DNA of 64,000 nt from Sphingomonas taxi. Its GTDB lineage: Bacteria > Pseudomonadota > Alphaproteobacteria > Sphingomonadales > Sphingomonadaceae. The position numbers and the translations under genes were made by a program. The DNA lies in assembly GCA_003240625.1 (NCBI GenBank), contig QFMX01000008.1, forward strand, positions 124,001 through 188,000, read 5' to 3'. How positions within the stretch are numbered: the first letter of the stretch is position 1; each line of letters begins with the position of its first letter. The notes under the pieces were generated by a model, which did no database searches, was not told the DNA's origin, and was given only the letters and a program-made list of their open reading frames with translations. Positions 25,594 through 33,375 of this stretch are shown here, in pieces.

Positions 25594-26010
25594 ATGCGGA
25601 TGCGGACCCTGCCACTCTTGATGCTGCCGGCTGTAGTGCTGGGCGCGTGTACGCAGACCCAGGCAGAGGTCGAACGCGCGCAGGTGCGCGACGCTGGCGT
25701 GCAGGAGAAGCTCGCAAAGGAACTGGCCGGGCTGGTGCCCGGCAAGCCCGAGACGTGCATCAGCCAGTTCCCGCAGAAGCAGAGTTCGGGCTACGGCGCG
25801 ACGATCCTGTACCGCGTCAATAACGGGCTGGTGTATCGCAGCGACACCGTCGGCGGGTGCGAGGGGATCGGGCGGGGTGACATCCTCGTGACGCGGACGC
25901 CGAGCGGGCAGCTTTGCCGCGGCGACATCGCGCAGACATTCGACCAGTCGTCGCGGTTTCCGACCGGGAGTTGCAGCTTCGGTGAGTTCGTGCCGTATCG
26001 GAAGCCGTGA
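25594..26010 (+). CDS. Small lipoprotein, copy 1 of a paralogous pair
   Basis: A 138-residue predicted lipoprotein with lipobox VLGAC (Cys19) after a hydrophobic signal. The start at 25594 follows AGGAG by seven bases; earlier in-frame ATG codons lack one. The C-terminal half (ILYRVNNGLVYRSDTVGGC, SGQLCRGD, FPTGSCSFGEFVPY) aligns with the next gene (ILYRESGKRIW, GGQLCRND, IPSGYCRFRDFTPY). Conserved cysteines suggest disulfides. Function unknown. Confidence 0.75.
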   Translation: MRMRTLPLLMLPAVVLGACTQTQAEVERAQVRDAGVQEKLAKELAGLVPGKPETCISQFPQKQSSGYGATILYRVNNGLVYRSDTVGGCEGIGRGDILVTRTPSGQLCRGDIAQTFDQSSRFPTGSCSFGEFVPYRKP

Positions 26011-26375
26011 TGCGGGCGCCGGTTCTGGCGGCAGCGGCGCTGCTGACGGTGGGGATGCTCGGGGCGGGGAAGTCCGATCCGCTGGCGGGGCGGGTCGCGG
26101 GGGCGCCGGTGCGGTGCATCGATATCCAGCGGAACGGCGGGCCTGAGATCGTCGATTCGCAGACGATCCTGTACCGGGAATCGGGCAAGCGGATCTGGAA
26201 GACGGGTCCGGTCGGGGAGTGTCTTTCGCTGCGGCCGCTCGATACGGTGATCGTCGAGGTTTATGGCGGGCAGTTGTGCCGGAACGATCGGTTCCGGACG
26301 GTGTCGGTGGGGATGTCGATTCCTTCGGGGTATTGCCGGTTTCGGGATTTCACGCCGTATGACCGGGTGAAGTAG
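26010..26375 (+). CDS. Small exported protein, copy 2 of a paralogous pair
   Basis: A 121-residue protein paralogous to the lipoprotein just upstream. It has a hydrophobic signal-like N-terminus (LAAAALLTVGMLGAG) but no lipobox cysteine, and shares the ILYR, GGQLCRND and SGYC-RFRDFTPY segments. The ATG overlaps the preceding stop by one base; a GTG one codon earlier is possible. Function unknown. Confidence 0.7.
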   Translation: MRAPVLAAAALLTVGMLGAGKSDPLAGRVAGAPVRCIDIQRNGGPEIVDSQTILYRESGKRIWKTGPVGECLSLRPLDTVIVEVYGGQLCRNDRFRTVSVGMSIPSGYCRFRDFTPYDRVK

Positions 26376-26441
26376 CGGGTCTTCTCGACCGCGCTGCCGC
26401 GCCCTGCCCCTGCCTCGCGTCACTCTGCCTTCCGTATCGCA

Positions 26442-26543
26442 CCACCCCGGCGGAGGCCGGGGCCCAATTGGGGGACGGTGCTGACTGAGGACGACGCTCC
26501 ATTACTGCGGCCTTTCTAATTGGGCCGGCCTTCGCCGGGGTGG
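26442..26543. repeat. Composite palindromic element, family G
   Basis: CCCCGGCGGAGGCCGGGGCC with CCAATTGG is mirrored by TAATTGGGCCGGCCTTCGCC. The right arm has lost a few bases compared with the copy at 8592. Confidence 0.75.
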
Positions 26544-26590
26544 TTGCAAGTGGGAATTAGGAAGCGCCTCTCCCGCACCGCCCCCTTCCC

Positions 26591-26671
26591 GTCATCCTGA
26601 CAAAAGTCAGGACCCAGGGTTACTAGGGACGGCGCGTGGTACTCTGGGTCCTGACTTTCGTCAGGATGACG
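26591..26671. repeat. Composite palindromic element, family E
   Basis: GTCATCCTGACAAAAGTCAG and the inverse CTGACTTTCGTCAGGATGAC flank CCCAGGGT/ACTCTGGGTC and a variable centre. Between the convergent small exported protein and crotonase genes. Confidence 0.8.
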
Positions 26672-26704
26672 GATAGGGTTACTCTCGTGCGGACGACGCG
26701 GGGC

Positions 26705-27487
26705 TCAGTCGGCGAACACTGCCGCGCGCTTCTCCATGTTGGCGCGGACCTGTTCGACCTGGTTGGGTGTGCGGATGACCTTCAGTTGCTCTTCGGTCTC
26801 GGCGAGCAGAACCGTCGCCGCGTCCGCATCCGCTGCGAGGTTGTAGAGGCGCTTCGAACCGCGGATCGCATGCGGGTTCCTCGCCGCGATCTCGCGGGCG
26901 AGCATCATCGCCTCGCCAAGCGGGTCTTCGGACAGACGCGTGACGAAGCCGTGCCGCAATGCCTCCGCGCCATCGAACTCGCGGGCGGTGTAGGTCAGTT
27001 CGCGGAGCACGTCGTCGCGGGCCAGCGTGCGCCAGAGCGCGATGCCGGCCATGTCCGGGACCAAGCCCCAATAGGTCTCGCGGATCGCGAAACGCGCGCT
27101 CGGATGCGCGATGCGGATGTCCGCGCCGGACATGATCTGGAACCCGCCGCCGAATGCGACGCCGTGGACCGCGGCGATCACCGGCATCGGCAAGGTGCGC
27201 CAGCCCCAGGCGACCTGCTGGACGAGGTTCGCGCCCTCCTCGGTCCGGTCGCCGAGCGCCAGCCCGGAACCGCCGCTCGCCATCGAGGCCATGTCGAGAC
27301 CGGCGCAGAACGCCTTGCCGTCGCCGGATAGAACGACGCAGCGGACGTCGGTCATCCCCTTGAGGCGATCGATCGCGGCGGCGATGCCTTCGAACATCGC
27401 TGGATCGATCGCATTCATCTTGTCGGCTCGTGCGAGGCGGACATCGGCGATGCCGTTGGCAACGGTAATCGTGACCCGGTCGTTCAT
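26705..27487 (-). CDS. Enoyl-CoA hydratase/isomerase (crotonase) family protein
   Basis: A 260-residue crotonase-fold enzyme acting on acyl-CoA thioesters. It has the oxyanion-hole segments CVVLSGDGKAFCAGLDM and AAVHGVAFGGGFQIMSGADIR. The catalytic position may be the Glu in FAIRETYWGLVPDM. The start at 27487 is preceded by GAGAGGA. The reaction and pathway are not clear from context; a fatty acid or aromatic acid degradation step is plausible. Confidence 0.85.
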   Translation of the reverse strand: MNDRVTITVANGIADVRLARADKMNAIDPAMFEGIAAAIDRLKGMTDVRCVVLSGDGKAFCAGLDMASMASGGSGLALGDRTEEGANLVQQVAWGWRTLPMPVIAAVHGVAFGGGFQIMSGADIRIAHPSARFAIRETYWGLVPDMAGIALWRTLARDDVLRELTYTAREFDGAEALRHGFVTRLSEDPLGEAMMLAREIAARNPHAIRGSKRLYNLAADADAATVLLAETEEQLKVIRTPNQVEQVRANMEKRAAVFAD

Positions 27488-27582
27488 TCTGGCGATCCTC
27501 TCGATCTTTGCCGGAACGCTAACCGGCCCCGCGCGCGCCCGCAATGTTGCGTGCGCTCACACGGCGTGTAGAGGCTCCGCGC

Positions 27583-28038
27583 ATGGCTGGTTTTGATCCA
27601 CAATGGTTTGCAACGCGCGGGTTCGGCGGGCACGGCGCCGCGCTGGGGATGCGCTATCACGCGCATGGCGACGACTGGGCGGAGCTTGCGCTGCCCTATG
27701 ACGAGCGGCTGATCGGCGATCCGGCGAGCGGCGTGATCGCGTCGGGGCCGATCATCACGATGATGGACATGGCGACGAGTCTGGCGATCTGGATCAAGCG
27801 CAACGCGTTCGTGCCGCATGCGACGCTCGACCTGCGCGTTGATTATCTGCGGCCGGCGACACCGGGGAAGACGGTGATCGGGCGCGGCGAATGCTACCGG
27901 ATCACGCGCTCGATCGCGTTCGTGCGCGGGCAGGCGCATGACGGCGATCCGGGCGATCCGCTCGCGCATGTCGCGGGGACGTTCATGGTGGTGGGCGATG
28001 TTGCCGGCATGGGGCTCAACCGAAGGATTGAGGCATGA
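27583..28038 (+). CDS. Hotdog-fold thioesterase, PaaI-like, first of pair
   Basis: A 151-residue hotdog-fold protein of the PaaI/acyl-CoA thioesterase group, recognised by SGPIITMMDMATSLAIWI, the ATLDLRVDYLRPATPG strand and a GTFMVVG end. It overlaps the next hotdog gene by four bases (ATGA). The two may form a heteromer. The substrate is unknown, probably an acyl-CoA. Confidence 0.82.
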   Translation: MAGFDPQWFATRGFGGHGAALGMRYHAHGDDWAELALPYDERLIGDPASGVIASGPIITMMDMATSLAIWIKRNAFVPHATLDLRVDYLRPATPGKTVIGRGECYRITRSIAFVRGQAHDGDPGDPLAHVAGTFMVVGDVAGMGLNRRIEA

Positions 28039-28424
28039 CGATCGGTTTGCCGCCTTATGCGGAGATCCTCCGCGTGTCGGTCGAAGCCGAGGACGGCGCG
28101 CCGCCGGTGCTGTTGATGCCGTTTGCGGATGACGTGCTGGGGCGGCCTGGGTTTCTGCATGGGGGTGCGATCTCGGGGTTGCTGGAGATGGCGGCGATTG
28201 CGGCTTTGCAGCATGCGTTGGAGGCGGAAGGTGGCGGGCGGATCAAGCCGGTCAACGTCACGGTCGACTTTATGCGCGGCGGCCGCGACAAACCTACGCG
28301 GGCGGCTGGCGTGGTGACGCGGTTGGGGACGCGCGTGGCGAATGTCGAGGCGACCGCGTGGCAGGACGAACGCGACAAGCCGATCGCCGCAGCGCGGATG
28401 AACTACCTGATCGTGCGGGACTGA
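28035..28424 (+). CDS. Hotdog-fold thioesterase, PaaI-like, second of pair
   Basis: A 129-residue hotdog-fold thioesterase with the PaaI signature region FLHGGAISGLLEMAAIAAL, a VNVTVDFMRGGRDKPTRAAG strand pair and an ARMNYLIV end. It starts inside the stop of its paralog-like neighbour (ATGA). The conserved HGG dipeptide region is present here, while the first copy has an SGP variant. Confidence 0.85.
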   Translation: MTIGLPPYAEILRVSVEAEDGAPPVLLMPFADDVLGRPGFLHGGAISGLLEMAAIAALQHALEAEGGGRIKPVNVTVDFMRGGRDKPTRAAGVVTRLGTRVANVEATAWQDERDKPIAAARMNYLIVRD

Positions 28425-28428
28425 TCTT

Positions 28429-28578
28429 CCTCCCCTCCCGCGAGCGGGAGGGGACCGAGGGGTGGGCGCGCGGGTTCCGCGTGGCCTGACGGTGCGATAG
28501 TGGCGCGACATACTGCGACGTCAGTAATCGAGGACAACGCGTGCCCACCCCTAGCCCCTCCCGCTTGCGGGAGGGGGA
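28429..28578. repeat. Composite palindromic element, family B
   Basis: CTCCCGCGAGCGGGAGGGG on the left, continuing to GGGGTGGGC, and GCCCACCCC...CTCCCGCTTGCGGGAGGGGG on the right. The long centre of about 75 bases is variable. It lies between convergent genes. The same family is inserted inside ylxR (32517) and hrpB (49120). Confidence 0.8.
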
Positions 28579-28590
28579 TCTTGGTGTGAT

Positions 28591-29715
28591 CTACTTCGCG
28601 GTCAGTTTGATCAGGCGGCCTTGGGAGTCGCCGCCGTCTTCCAGGAGCCAGATCGCGCCGTCGGGGCCTTGGTCGACTTCGCGGATGCGGGCGCCCATGT
28701 CCCATTGGTCGCCCTTCGTGGCGTTGGTGCCGTTCAGGTGGACGCGGACGAGGGACTTCGAGGACAACCCACCGATGAAGGCGTCGCCCTTCCACTGCGG
28801 GAACATGGCTCCCGAATAGATCATCAGGCCGCCGGGGGAGATCACCGGGTTCCACGATACCTTGGGCGGCTCATAGCCGTCGCCGGGCTTGTGATCGGGG
28901 ATATCGCGGCCGTCATAGTGGCTGCCGTTCGAGGCGTTGGGCCAGCCGTAGTTGAGGCCGGGCTTGATCAAATTGACCTCGTCGCCGCCCTTCGGCCCCA
29001 TCTCCTGCTCCCAGAGATTGCCCTGCGCGTCGAACGCGAGCCCAAGCAGGTTGCGGTGGCCGTAGCTCCAGATTTCGGGCGCGAAACCCTTCGAGACCAG
29101 CGGGTTGCCGGGGGCGGGCTTGCCGTCGAGCGTGAGGCGCAGCACCTTGCCAAGCGTCATCTTCGGGTCCTGCGCAGGCGTGAACTTCTGACGCTCGCCG
29201 TTGGTGAAGAACAAATATTTGCCGTCGGGCGAGAAGGCGATGCGGCCGGAGTAATGGCCGTTGCCCTCGACGAAAGGCCGCGCGCTGAAGATTGTCTCGA
29301 TCTCGCCGAGACGCTCGCCGCCGCCACCGTTCGCACGCAGGCGACCGCGCGCGAGGACGACGCCCTTGCCGCCCTCGCCGGCGGTCGAATAGCTGAAATA
29401 GACGCGCTGGCTGGTCGCGAAATCGGGGGCGAGGACGACGTCCATCAGCCCGCCCTGCCCTGCCGAATCGACTGTGATCGTCGCGACCGTCTGGCGCGAC
29501 TTGCCGTCGGCCGAGACGAGCAACATCTGGCCCTGCTTTTCGGTCACCAGCATCCGCTTGTCGGGCAGCACCGTCATCGCCCAGGGCGAATCGAAATCGG
29601 CGACGACCGTCTCCTTGAACGGCTTGCCCCCCGGCGCCGGCTGTGCGGAACAGGCGGTCGAGGCGAGTAGCGTGGCGGTCAGTAAACCCGTGGCGAACAG
29701 CGTTTTGCGAATCAT
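28591..29715 (-). CDS. PQQ-dependent sugar dehydrogenase-like lipoprotein
   Basis: A 374-residue soluble glucose/sorbosone dehydrogenase-type beta-propeller (YliI/Asd family). The signal and lipobox STAC place the mature N-terminus at Cys22, so it is a periplasm-facing lipoprotein. Family motifs include DSPWAMTVLPD, QGGLMDVVLAPDF, YGHRNLLGLAFD and EMGPKGGDEVNL. GGGAGAAG precedes the ATG at 29715. The cofactor PQQ is inferred from family; no pqq genes are in the window. Confidence 0.88.
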   Translation of the reverse strand: MIRKTLFATGLLTATLLASTACSAQPAPGGKPFKETVVADFDSPWAMTVLPDKRMLVTEKQGQMLLVSADGKSRQTVATITVDSAGQGGLMDVVLAPDFATSQRVYFSYSTAGEGGKGVVLARGRLRANGGGGERLGEIETIFSARPFVEGNGHYSGRIAFSPDGKYLFFTNGERQKFTPAQDPKMTLGKVLRLTLDGKPAPGNPLVSKGFAPEIWSYGHRNLLGLAFDAQGNLWEQEMGPKGGDEVNLIKPGLNYGWPNASNGSHYDGRDIPDHKPGDGYEPPKVSWNPVISPGGLMIYSGAMFPQWKGDAFIGGLSSKSLVRVHLNGTNATKGDQWDMGARIREVDQGPDGAIWLLEDGGDSQGRLIKLTAK

Positions 29716-29893
29716 GATCTTCTCCCGGAAATCTCTCCGCCAACGCGGCGTTACCGATGAAGGTTGCGCCCGCTTGCGAACGTCCGCCACCCCGCGTATA
29801 GAGGCACCACTTCTCTACATCGCCAGATGAAGAGGCTGCGGGGCTTGCTCCGCGGCGGCAATCACCTGTGCTTTGGCCCTGTTTGGAATTTCG

Positions 29894-30484
29894 ATGGCGA
29901 ATATCGCCCTGCTGACCGACCTGATCGAACCCGAGGCGAAGGCGCTTGGCCTCAGCCTCGTGCGCGTGCGCATGCAGGGCGGCAAGTCCGATCCGACGTT
30001 GCAGGTGATGGCCGAGCGCCCCGACACCCGCCAGCTGGTGATCGAGGATTGCGCAGAACTGTCGCGCCGGATCTCGGACAAGTTCGATGCGCTCGAAGCC
30101 GAGGGCAAGGATCCGGTCGGCGAGGACGCGTACCGTCTCGAAGTGTCGAGCCCCGGTATCGATCGCCCGCTGACCCGGCTTCAGGACTTCGCCGACTGGG
30201 AGGGACAAGAGGCGCGCATCCGCCTCGTCGAGCCGTTCGAGGACCGCAAGCAGATCTCGGGCAATCTGATGGGCGTCGAGGGGACGAAGATCACCGTCGA
30301 CGTCAACAAGCACAAGATCATGACGATCGACTTTTCGCAGGTCGCCGACGCCAAGCTCGTCATGACCGACCGACTCATCGCCGCGACCGCGCCGCTTTCC
30401 ACCGAAGGCGCGGACGAAGTTTTCTATCAAGACGTGGCCGAGCCTGATGCTCAGGGCACCGAGACCGAAGAAGGACAGCATTGA
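29894..30484 (+). CDS. rimP: Ribosome maturation factor RimP
   Basis: RimP assists 30S subunit maturation. The 196-residue protein has the N-terminal domain (DCAELSRRISDKFDAL, YRLEVSSPGIDRPLT) and the C-terminal SH3-like domain, with an acidic tail. The ATG at 29894 is preferred over an upstream TTG. It heads the nusA-infB cluster; its stop overlaps the nusA start (TGATG). The 178-base gap upstream carries the cluster promoter, not resolved here. Confidence 0.93.
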   Translation: MANIALLTDLIEPEAKALGLSLVRVRMQGGKSDPTLQVMAERPDTRQLVIEDCAELSRRISDKFDALEAEGKDPVGEDAYRLEVSSPGIDRPLTRLQDFADWEGQEARIRLVEPFEDRKQISGNLMGVEGTKITVDVNKHKIMTIDFSQVADAKLVMTDRLIAATAPLSTEGADEVFYQDVAEPDAQGTETEEGQH

Positions 30485-32262
30485 TGGCCACGGCAGTCAC
30501 CGCAAACCGCGCGGAACTGATCGCGATCGCGAATTCGGTCGCGTCGGAGAAGATGATCGACAAGGCGATCGTGATCGAGGCGATGGAGGACGCGATCCAG
30601 CGCGCCGCCCGCTCGCGCTACGGCGCCGAGAACGACATCCGCGCGAAGCTCGATCCGAACACCGGCGATCTGCGCCTGTGGCGGGTCGTCGAAGTGGTCG
30701 AGGCGGTCGACGATTATTTCAAGCAAGTCGACGTCAAGGGCGCGCAGAAGCTCCAGAAGGACGCGGCACTCGGCGACTTCATCGTCGATCCGCTTCCCCC
30801 GATCGAATTCGGCCGCATCGCCGCGCAGGCTGCCAAGCAGGTCATCTTCCAGAAGGTCCGCGACGCCGAGCGCGAGCGCCAGTTCGAAGAGTATAAGGAC
30901 CGCGCCGGCGAGATCATCACCGGCGTCGTCAAGCGCGTCGAGTTCGGCCATGTCGTCGTCGACCTGGGTCGCGCAGAAGGCGTCATCCGCCGCGACGCGC
31001 AGATCCCCCGCGAAGTGGTGCGCGTCAACGACCGCATCCGTTCGCTGATCCTCAACGTCCGCCGTGAGAACCGTGGGCCGCAGATCTTCCTGTCCCGCGC
31101 GCACCCCGACTTCATGAAGAAGCTGTTCGCGCAGGAAGTGCCCGAGATCTACGACGGCATCATCGAGATCAAGGCCGCGGCCCGCGATCCGGGTTCGCGC
31201 GCGAAGATCGGCGTCATCTCGCATGATTCGAGCATCGATCCGGTCGGCGCGTGCGTCGGCATGAAGGGTAGCCGAGTCCAGGCCGTCGTGCAGGAAATGC
31301 AGGGCGAGAAGATCGACATCATCCCCTGGTCACCCGACATCGCGACCTTCGTCGTCAACGCGTTGCAGCCGGCGTCCGTGTCGCGCGTCGTGATCGACGA
31401 GGAAGAAGAGCGTATCGAGGTGGTCGTTCCTGACGACCAGCTGTCGCTGGCGATCGGTCGTCGCGGCCAGAACGTGCGGCTTGCATCGCAGCTGACCGGC
31501 AAGGCGATCGACATCCTCACCGAGGCCGACGCGTCGGAGAAGCGCCAGAAGGACTTCGTCGAGCGTTCGGCGATGTTCGAGAAGGAGCTCGACGTCGACG
31601 AGACGCTCGCACAGCTGCTGGTCGCCGAGGGTTTCACGAACCTCGAGGAGGTCGCGTACGTCGAGGTCGAGGAGATCGCGGGCATCGAGGGCTTCGACGA
31701 GGACCTTGCGGGCGAATTGCAGAACCGCGCGACCGAGGCTTTGGAGCGTCGCGATGCTGCGAGCCGCGAAGAGCGTACCGCGCTTGGCGTGGACGATGCG
31801 CTGGCCGGCATGCCGTATCTGACCGAGGCGATGCTGGTCACGCTCGGCAAGGCGGGCATCAAGACGCTCGACGACCTCGCCGATCTGGCGACCGACGAGC
31901 TGGTCGAGAAGAAGCGCGTCGAGCCGCGCCGTCGTAATGAGGATGCACCGAAGCGGCCTGAGCCTAAGGGCGGAATTCTCGCGGAGTATGGCCTGAGCGA
32001 CGAGCAGGGCAACGAGATCATCATGGCCGCGCGCGCGCACTGGTTCGAGGACGAGGCTCCCGAGGCTTCGGCTGAGCAGCCGGATGACGCGGACGAGACT
32101 CCGGTGGAAGAGGCTTCGGCTGATGACGTCGTGGTCGAGGACGCTGCGGCTGAAGAGACGACGGCCGATGAAGCCGTGGCTGAGGACGCTTCGGCGGACG
32201 ACGCTTCGGTCGAGGACGCTGCCGACAAGACCGACTCGAAGAGCGAGGGCGACAAGGCCTGA
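30484..32262 (+). CDS. nusA: Transcription termination/antitermination factor NusA
   Basis: NusA binds RNA polymerase and RNA, affecting pausing, termination and antitermination. The 592-residue protein has the polymerase-binding N-domain (to about 125), S1, KH1 and KH2 (ACVGMKGSRVQAVVQEMQGEKIDI; IGRRGQNVRLASQLTGKAIDI), then helix-hairpin-helix-type repeats (EGFTNLEEVAYVEVEEIAGI) and a long acidic Ala/Asp/Glu repeat tail of about 70 residues. The tail is longer and more repetitive than in most homologs. Its stop overlaps the tautomerase start. Confidence 0.95.
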   Translation: MATAVTANRAELIAIANSVASEKMIDKAIVIEAMEDAIQRAARSRYGAENDIRAKLDPNTGDLRLWRVVEVVEAVDDYFKQVDVKGAQKLQKDAALGDFIVDPLPPIEFGRIAAQAAKQVIFQKVRDAERERQFEEYKDRAGEIITGVVKRVEFGHVVVDLGRAEGVIRRDAQIPREVVRVNDRIRSLILNVRRENRGPQIFLSRAHPDFMKKLFAQEVPEIYDGIIEIKAAARDPGSRAKIGVISHDSSIDPVGACVGMKGSRVQAVVQEMQGEKIDIIPWSPDIATFVVNALQPASVSRVVIDEEEERIEVVVPDDQLSLAIGRRGQNVRLASQLTGKAIDILTEADASEKRQKDFVERSAMFEKELDVDETLAQLLVAEGFTNLEEVAYVEVEEIAGIEGFDEDLAGELQNRATEALERRDAASREERTALGVDDALAGMPYLTEAMLVTLGKAGIKTLDDLADLATDELVEKKRVEPRRRNEDAPKRPEPKGGILAEYGLSDEQGNEIIMAARAHWFEDEAPEASAEQPDDADETPVEEASADDVVVEDAAAEETTADEAVAEDASADDASVEDAADKTDSKSEGDKA

Positions 32263-32501
32263 TGCCCTTCGTCAGCATCCGCATCTCGGGGTCCGCCACC
32301 AAGGACCAGAAGTCCGGCATCGTCGCCGACGTCACCCAGTCGCTCGTGCAGCGGCTGGGAAAGAACCCGGCTGCGGTGCAGATCGTGATCGAAGAAGTCT
32401 CGACCGAAAATTACGGCGCGGGGGGCCAGTTACTGGTCGACCGCGACGCTCCAAAGACAACTCCGGCGCAGGAGGACGCAAATGCGGAACTCTCCCGATG
32501 A
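32262..32501 (+). CDS. 4-oxalocrotonate tautomerase family protein
   Basis: A 79-residue tautomerase-superfamily protein. Met is followed directly by Pro2, the expected catalytic base after Met removal, and by VSIRISGS and VQIVIEEVSTENYGAGGQLL as in the 4-OT family. It overlaps nusA by one base (TGATG) and ylxR by 20 bases, so it sits inside the translation operon. A metabolic role in that place is unexpected and unexplained. The C-terminal extension beyond the usual 62 residues is Ala/Thr/Glu-rich. Confidence 0.85.
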   Translation: MPFVSIRISGSATKDQKSGIVADVTQSLVQRLGKNPAAVQIVIEEVSTENYGAGGQLLVDRDAPKTTPAQEDANAELSR

Positions 32502-33375
32502 CACCGCGCCGCTAAACTCCCCTCCCGCTTGCGGGAGGGGTCGGGGGAGGGCCGTCACGGCTGCCGCCCCTGCGGATAACCCCTCCCCTAACCCCTCCCG
32601 CGAGCGGGAGGGGAATGAGCCAGTACGCAAGTGCATCCTCTCGGGTGAGCGCGACGTGCGGCCGCATCTGGTGCGACTCGCGTTGTCGCCCGATGGCCAG
32701 ATCCTGCCCGATGTTCGCGCCAAGGCCCCCGGCCGCGGCGCTTGGATCGGTGTCACGCGAATCGAGCTCGAAGCCGCGATCAAGAAGGGCAAGCTCAAGG
32801 GCGCGCTTTCACGCGCGTTCAAGACCGGCGAGTTCACCATCGATCCCGAGCTTCCGGCCAAGATCGAAGCCGCGCTCGAGCGTAACGCGCTCGACCGGCT
32901 CGGTCTCGAATCGCGGTCCGGCACGGTGCTGATCGGTTCCGACCGGATCGAGCAGAACGCACGTCAGGGCAAGCTGAAGACGCTCTACCACGCGTCGGAC
33001 GCTGCCGAGGACGGCAACCGCAAGCTCGACCAGGCGTGGCGCATCGGCAACGATGTCGAGGGCTCGGGTTTGCGGGGGTTGGCACTCCCGGTGTCGCGCA
33101 CCATATTGGCGTTGGCGCTGGGACGGGAAAATGTGGTACACATTGGCCTGACAGACCGCGCTGCAGCAAAGCGGGTGAGCGAAGCGCTCGACCGTTGGCT
33201 GCATTTTATCGGCTCCGAACCATCGGGCCCCATTCAAAGTAATACTTTGATGGGTTCCCGTGCTTCCGTGTCTTGCGAAACGGCCTCGCAGGGCGCATCG
33301 GCGTCACAAAATATAGGGGCGTCCGGATCGACCGGACAACGCCCGGCCGTGGACATGACTGAGGAATTTGAGTGA
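32482..33375 (+). CDS. ylxR: YlxR (DUF448) plus L7Ae-like RNA-binding protein, with palindrome insert
   Basis: A 297-residue predicted RNA-binding protein of the nusA-infB operon. The DUF448/YlxR domain runs from about residue 47 (VRKCILSGERD, ILPDVRAKAPGRGAWIG) and is followed by an L7Ae-like domain (TVLIGSDRIEQNARQGK, ALALGRENVVHIGL). AGGAGG precedes the ATG. Residues 13-44 (PPACGRG...PSREREG) are encoded by a family B palindromic element inserted in frame before the domain. The C-terminal 60 residues are low in complexity and unrelated to the family core. Overlaps the GTG start of infB by four bases. Confidence 0.9.
   Translation: MRNSPDDTAPLNSPPACGRGRGRAVTAAAPADNPSPNPSREREGNEPVRKCILSGERDVRPHLVRLALSPDGQILPDVRAKAPGRGAWIGVTRIELEAAIKKGKLKGALSRAFKTGEFTIDPELPAKIEAALERNALDRLGLESRSGTVLIGSDRIEQNARQGKLKTLYHASDAAEDGNRKLDQAWRIGNDVEGSGLRGLALPVSRTILALALGRENVVHIGLTDRAAAKRVSEALDRWLHFIGSEPSGPIQSNTLMGSRASVSCETASQGASASQNIGASGSTGQRPAVDMTEEFE
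32517..32613. repeat. Family B palindromic element inside ylxR coding sequence
   Basis: CCCCTCCCGCTTGCGGGAGG and, inverted, CCCCTCCCGCGAGCGGGAGG flank about 55 bases. About 96 bases (32 codons) without a stop codon in the ylxR frame. The same arms occur between genes at 28429. Confidence 0.85.

Noticed and set aside
31900..32262. Acidic nusA tail as a separate gene
   Set aside because: It is continuous with nusA, and the opposite-strand Ser-rich frame is a shadow of the Asp/Glu/Ala repeats.
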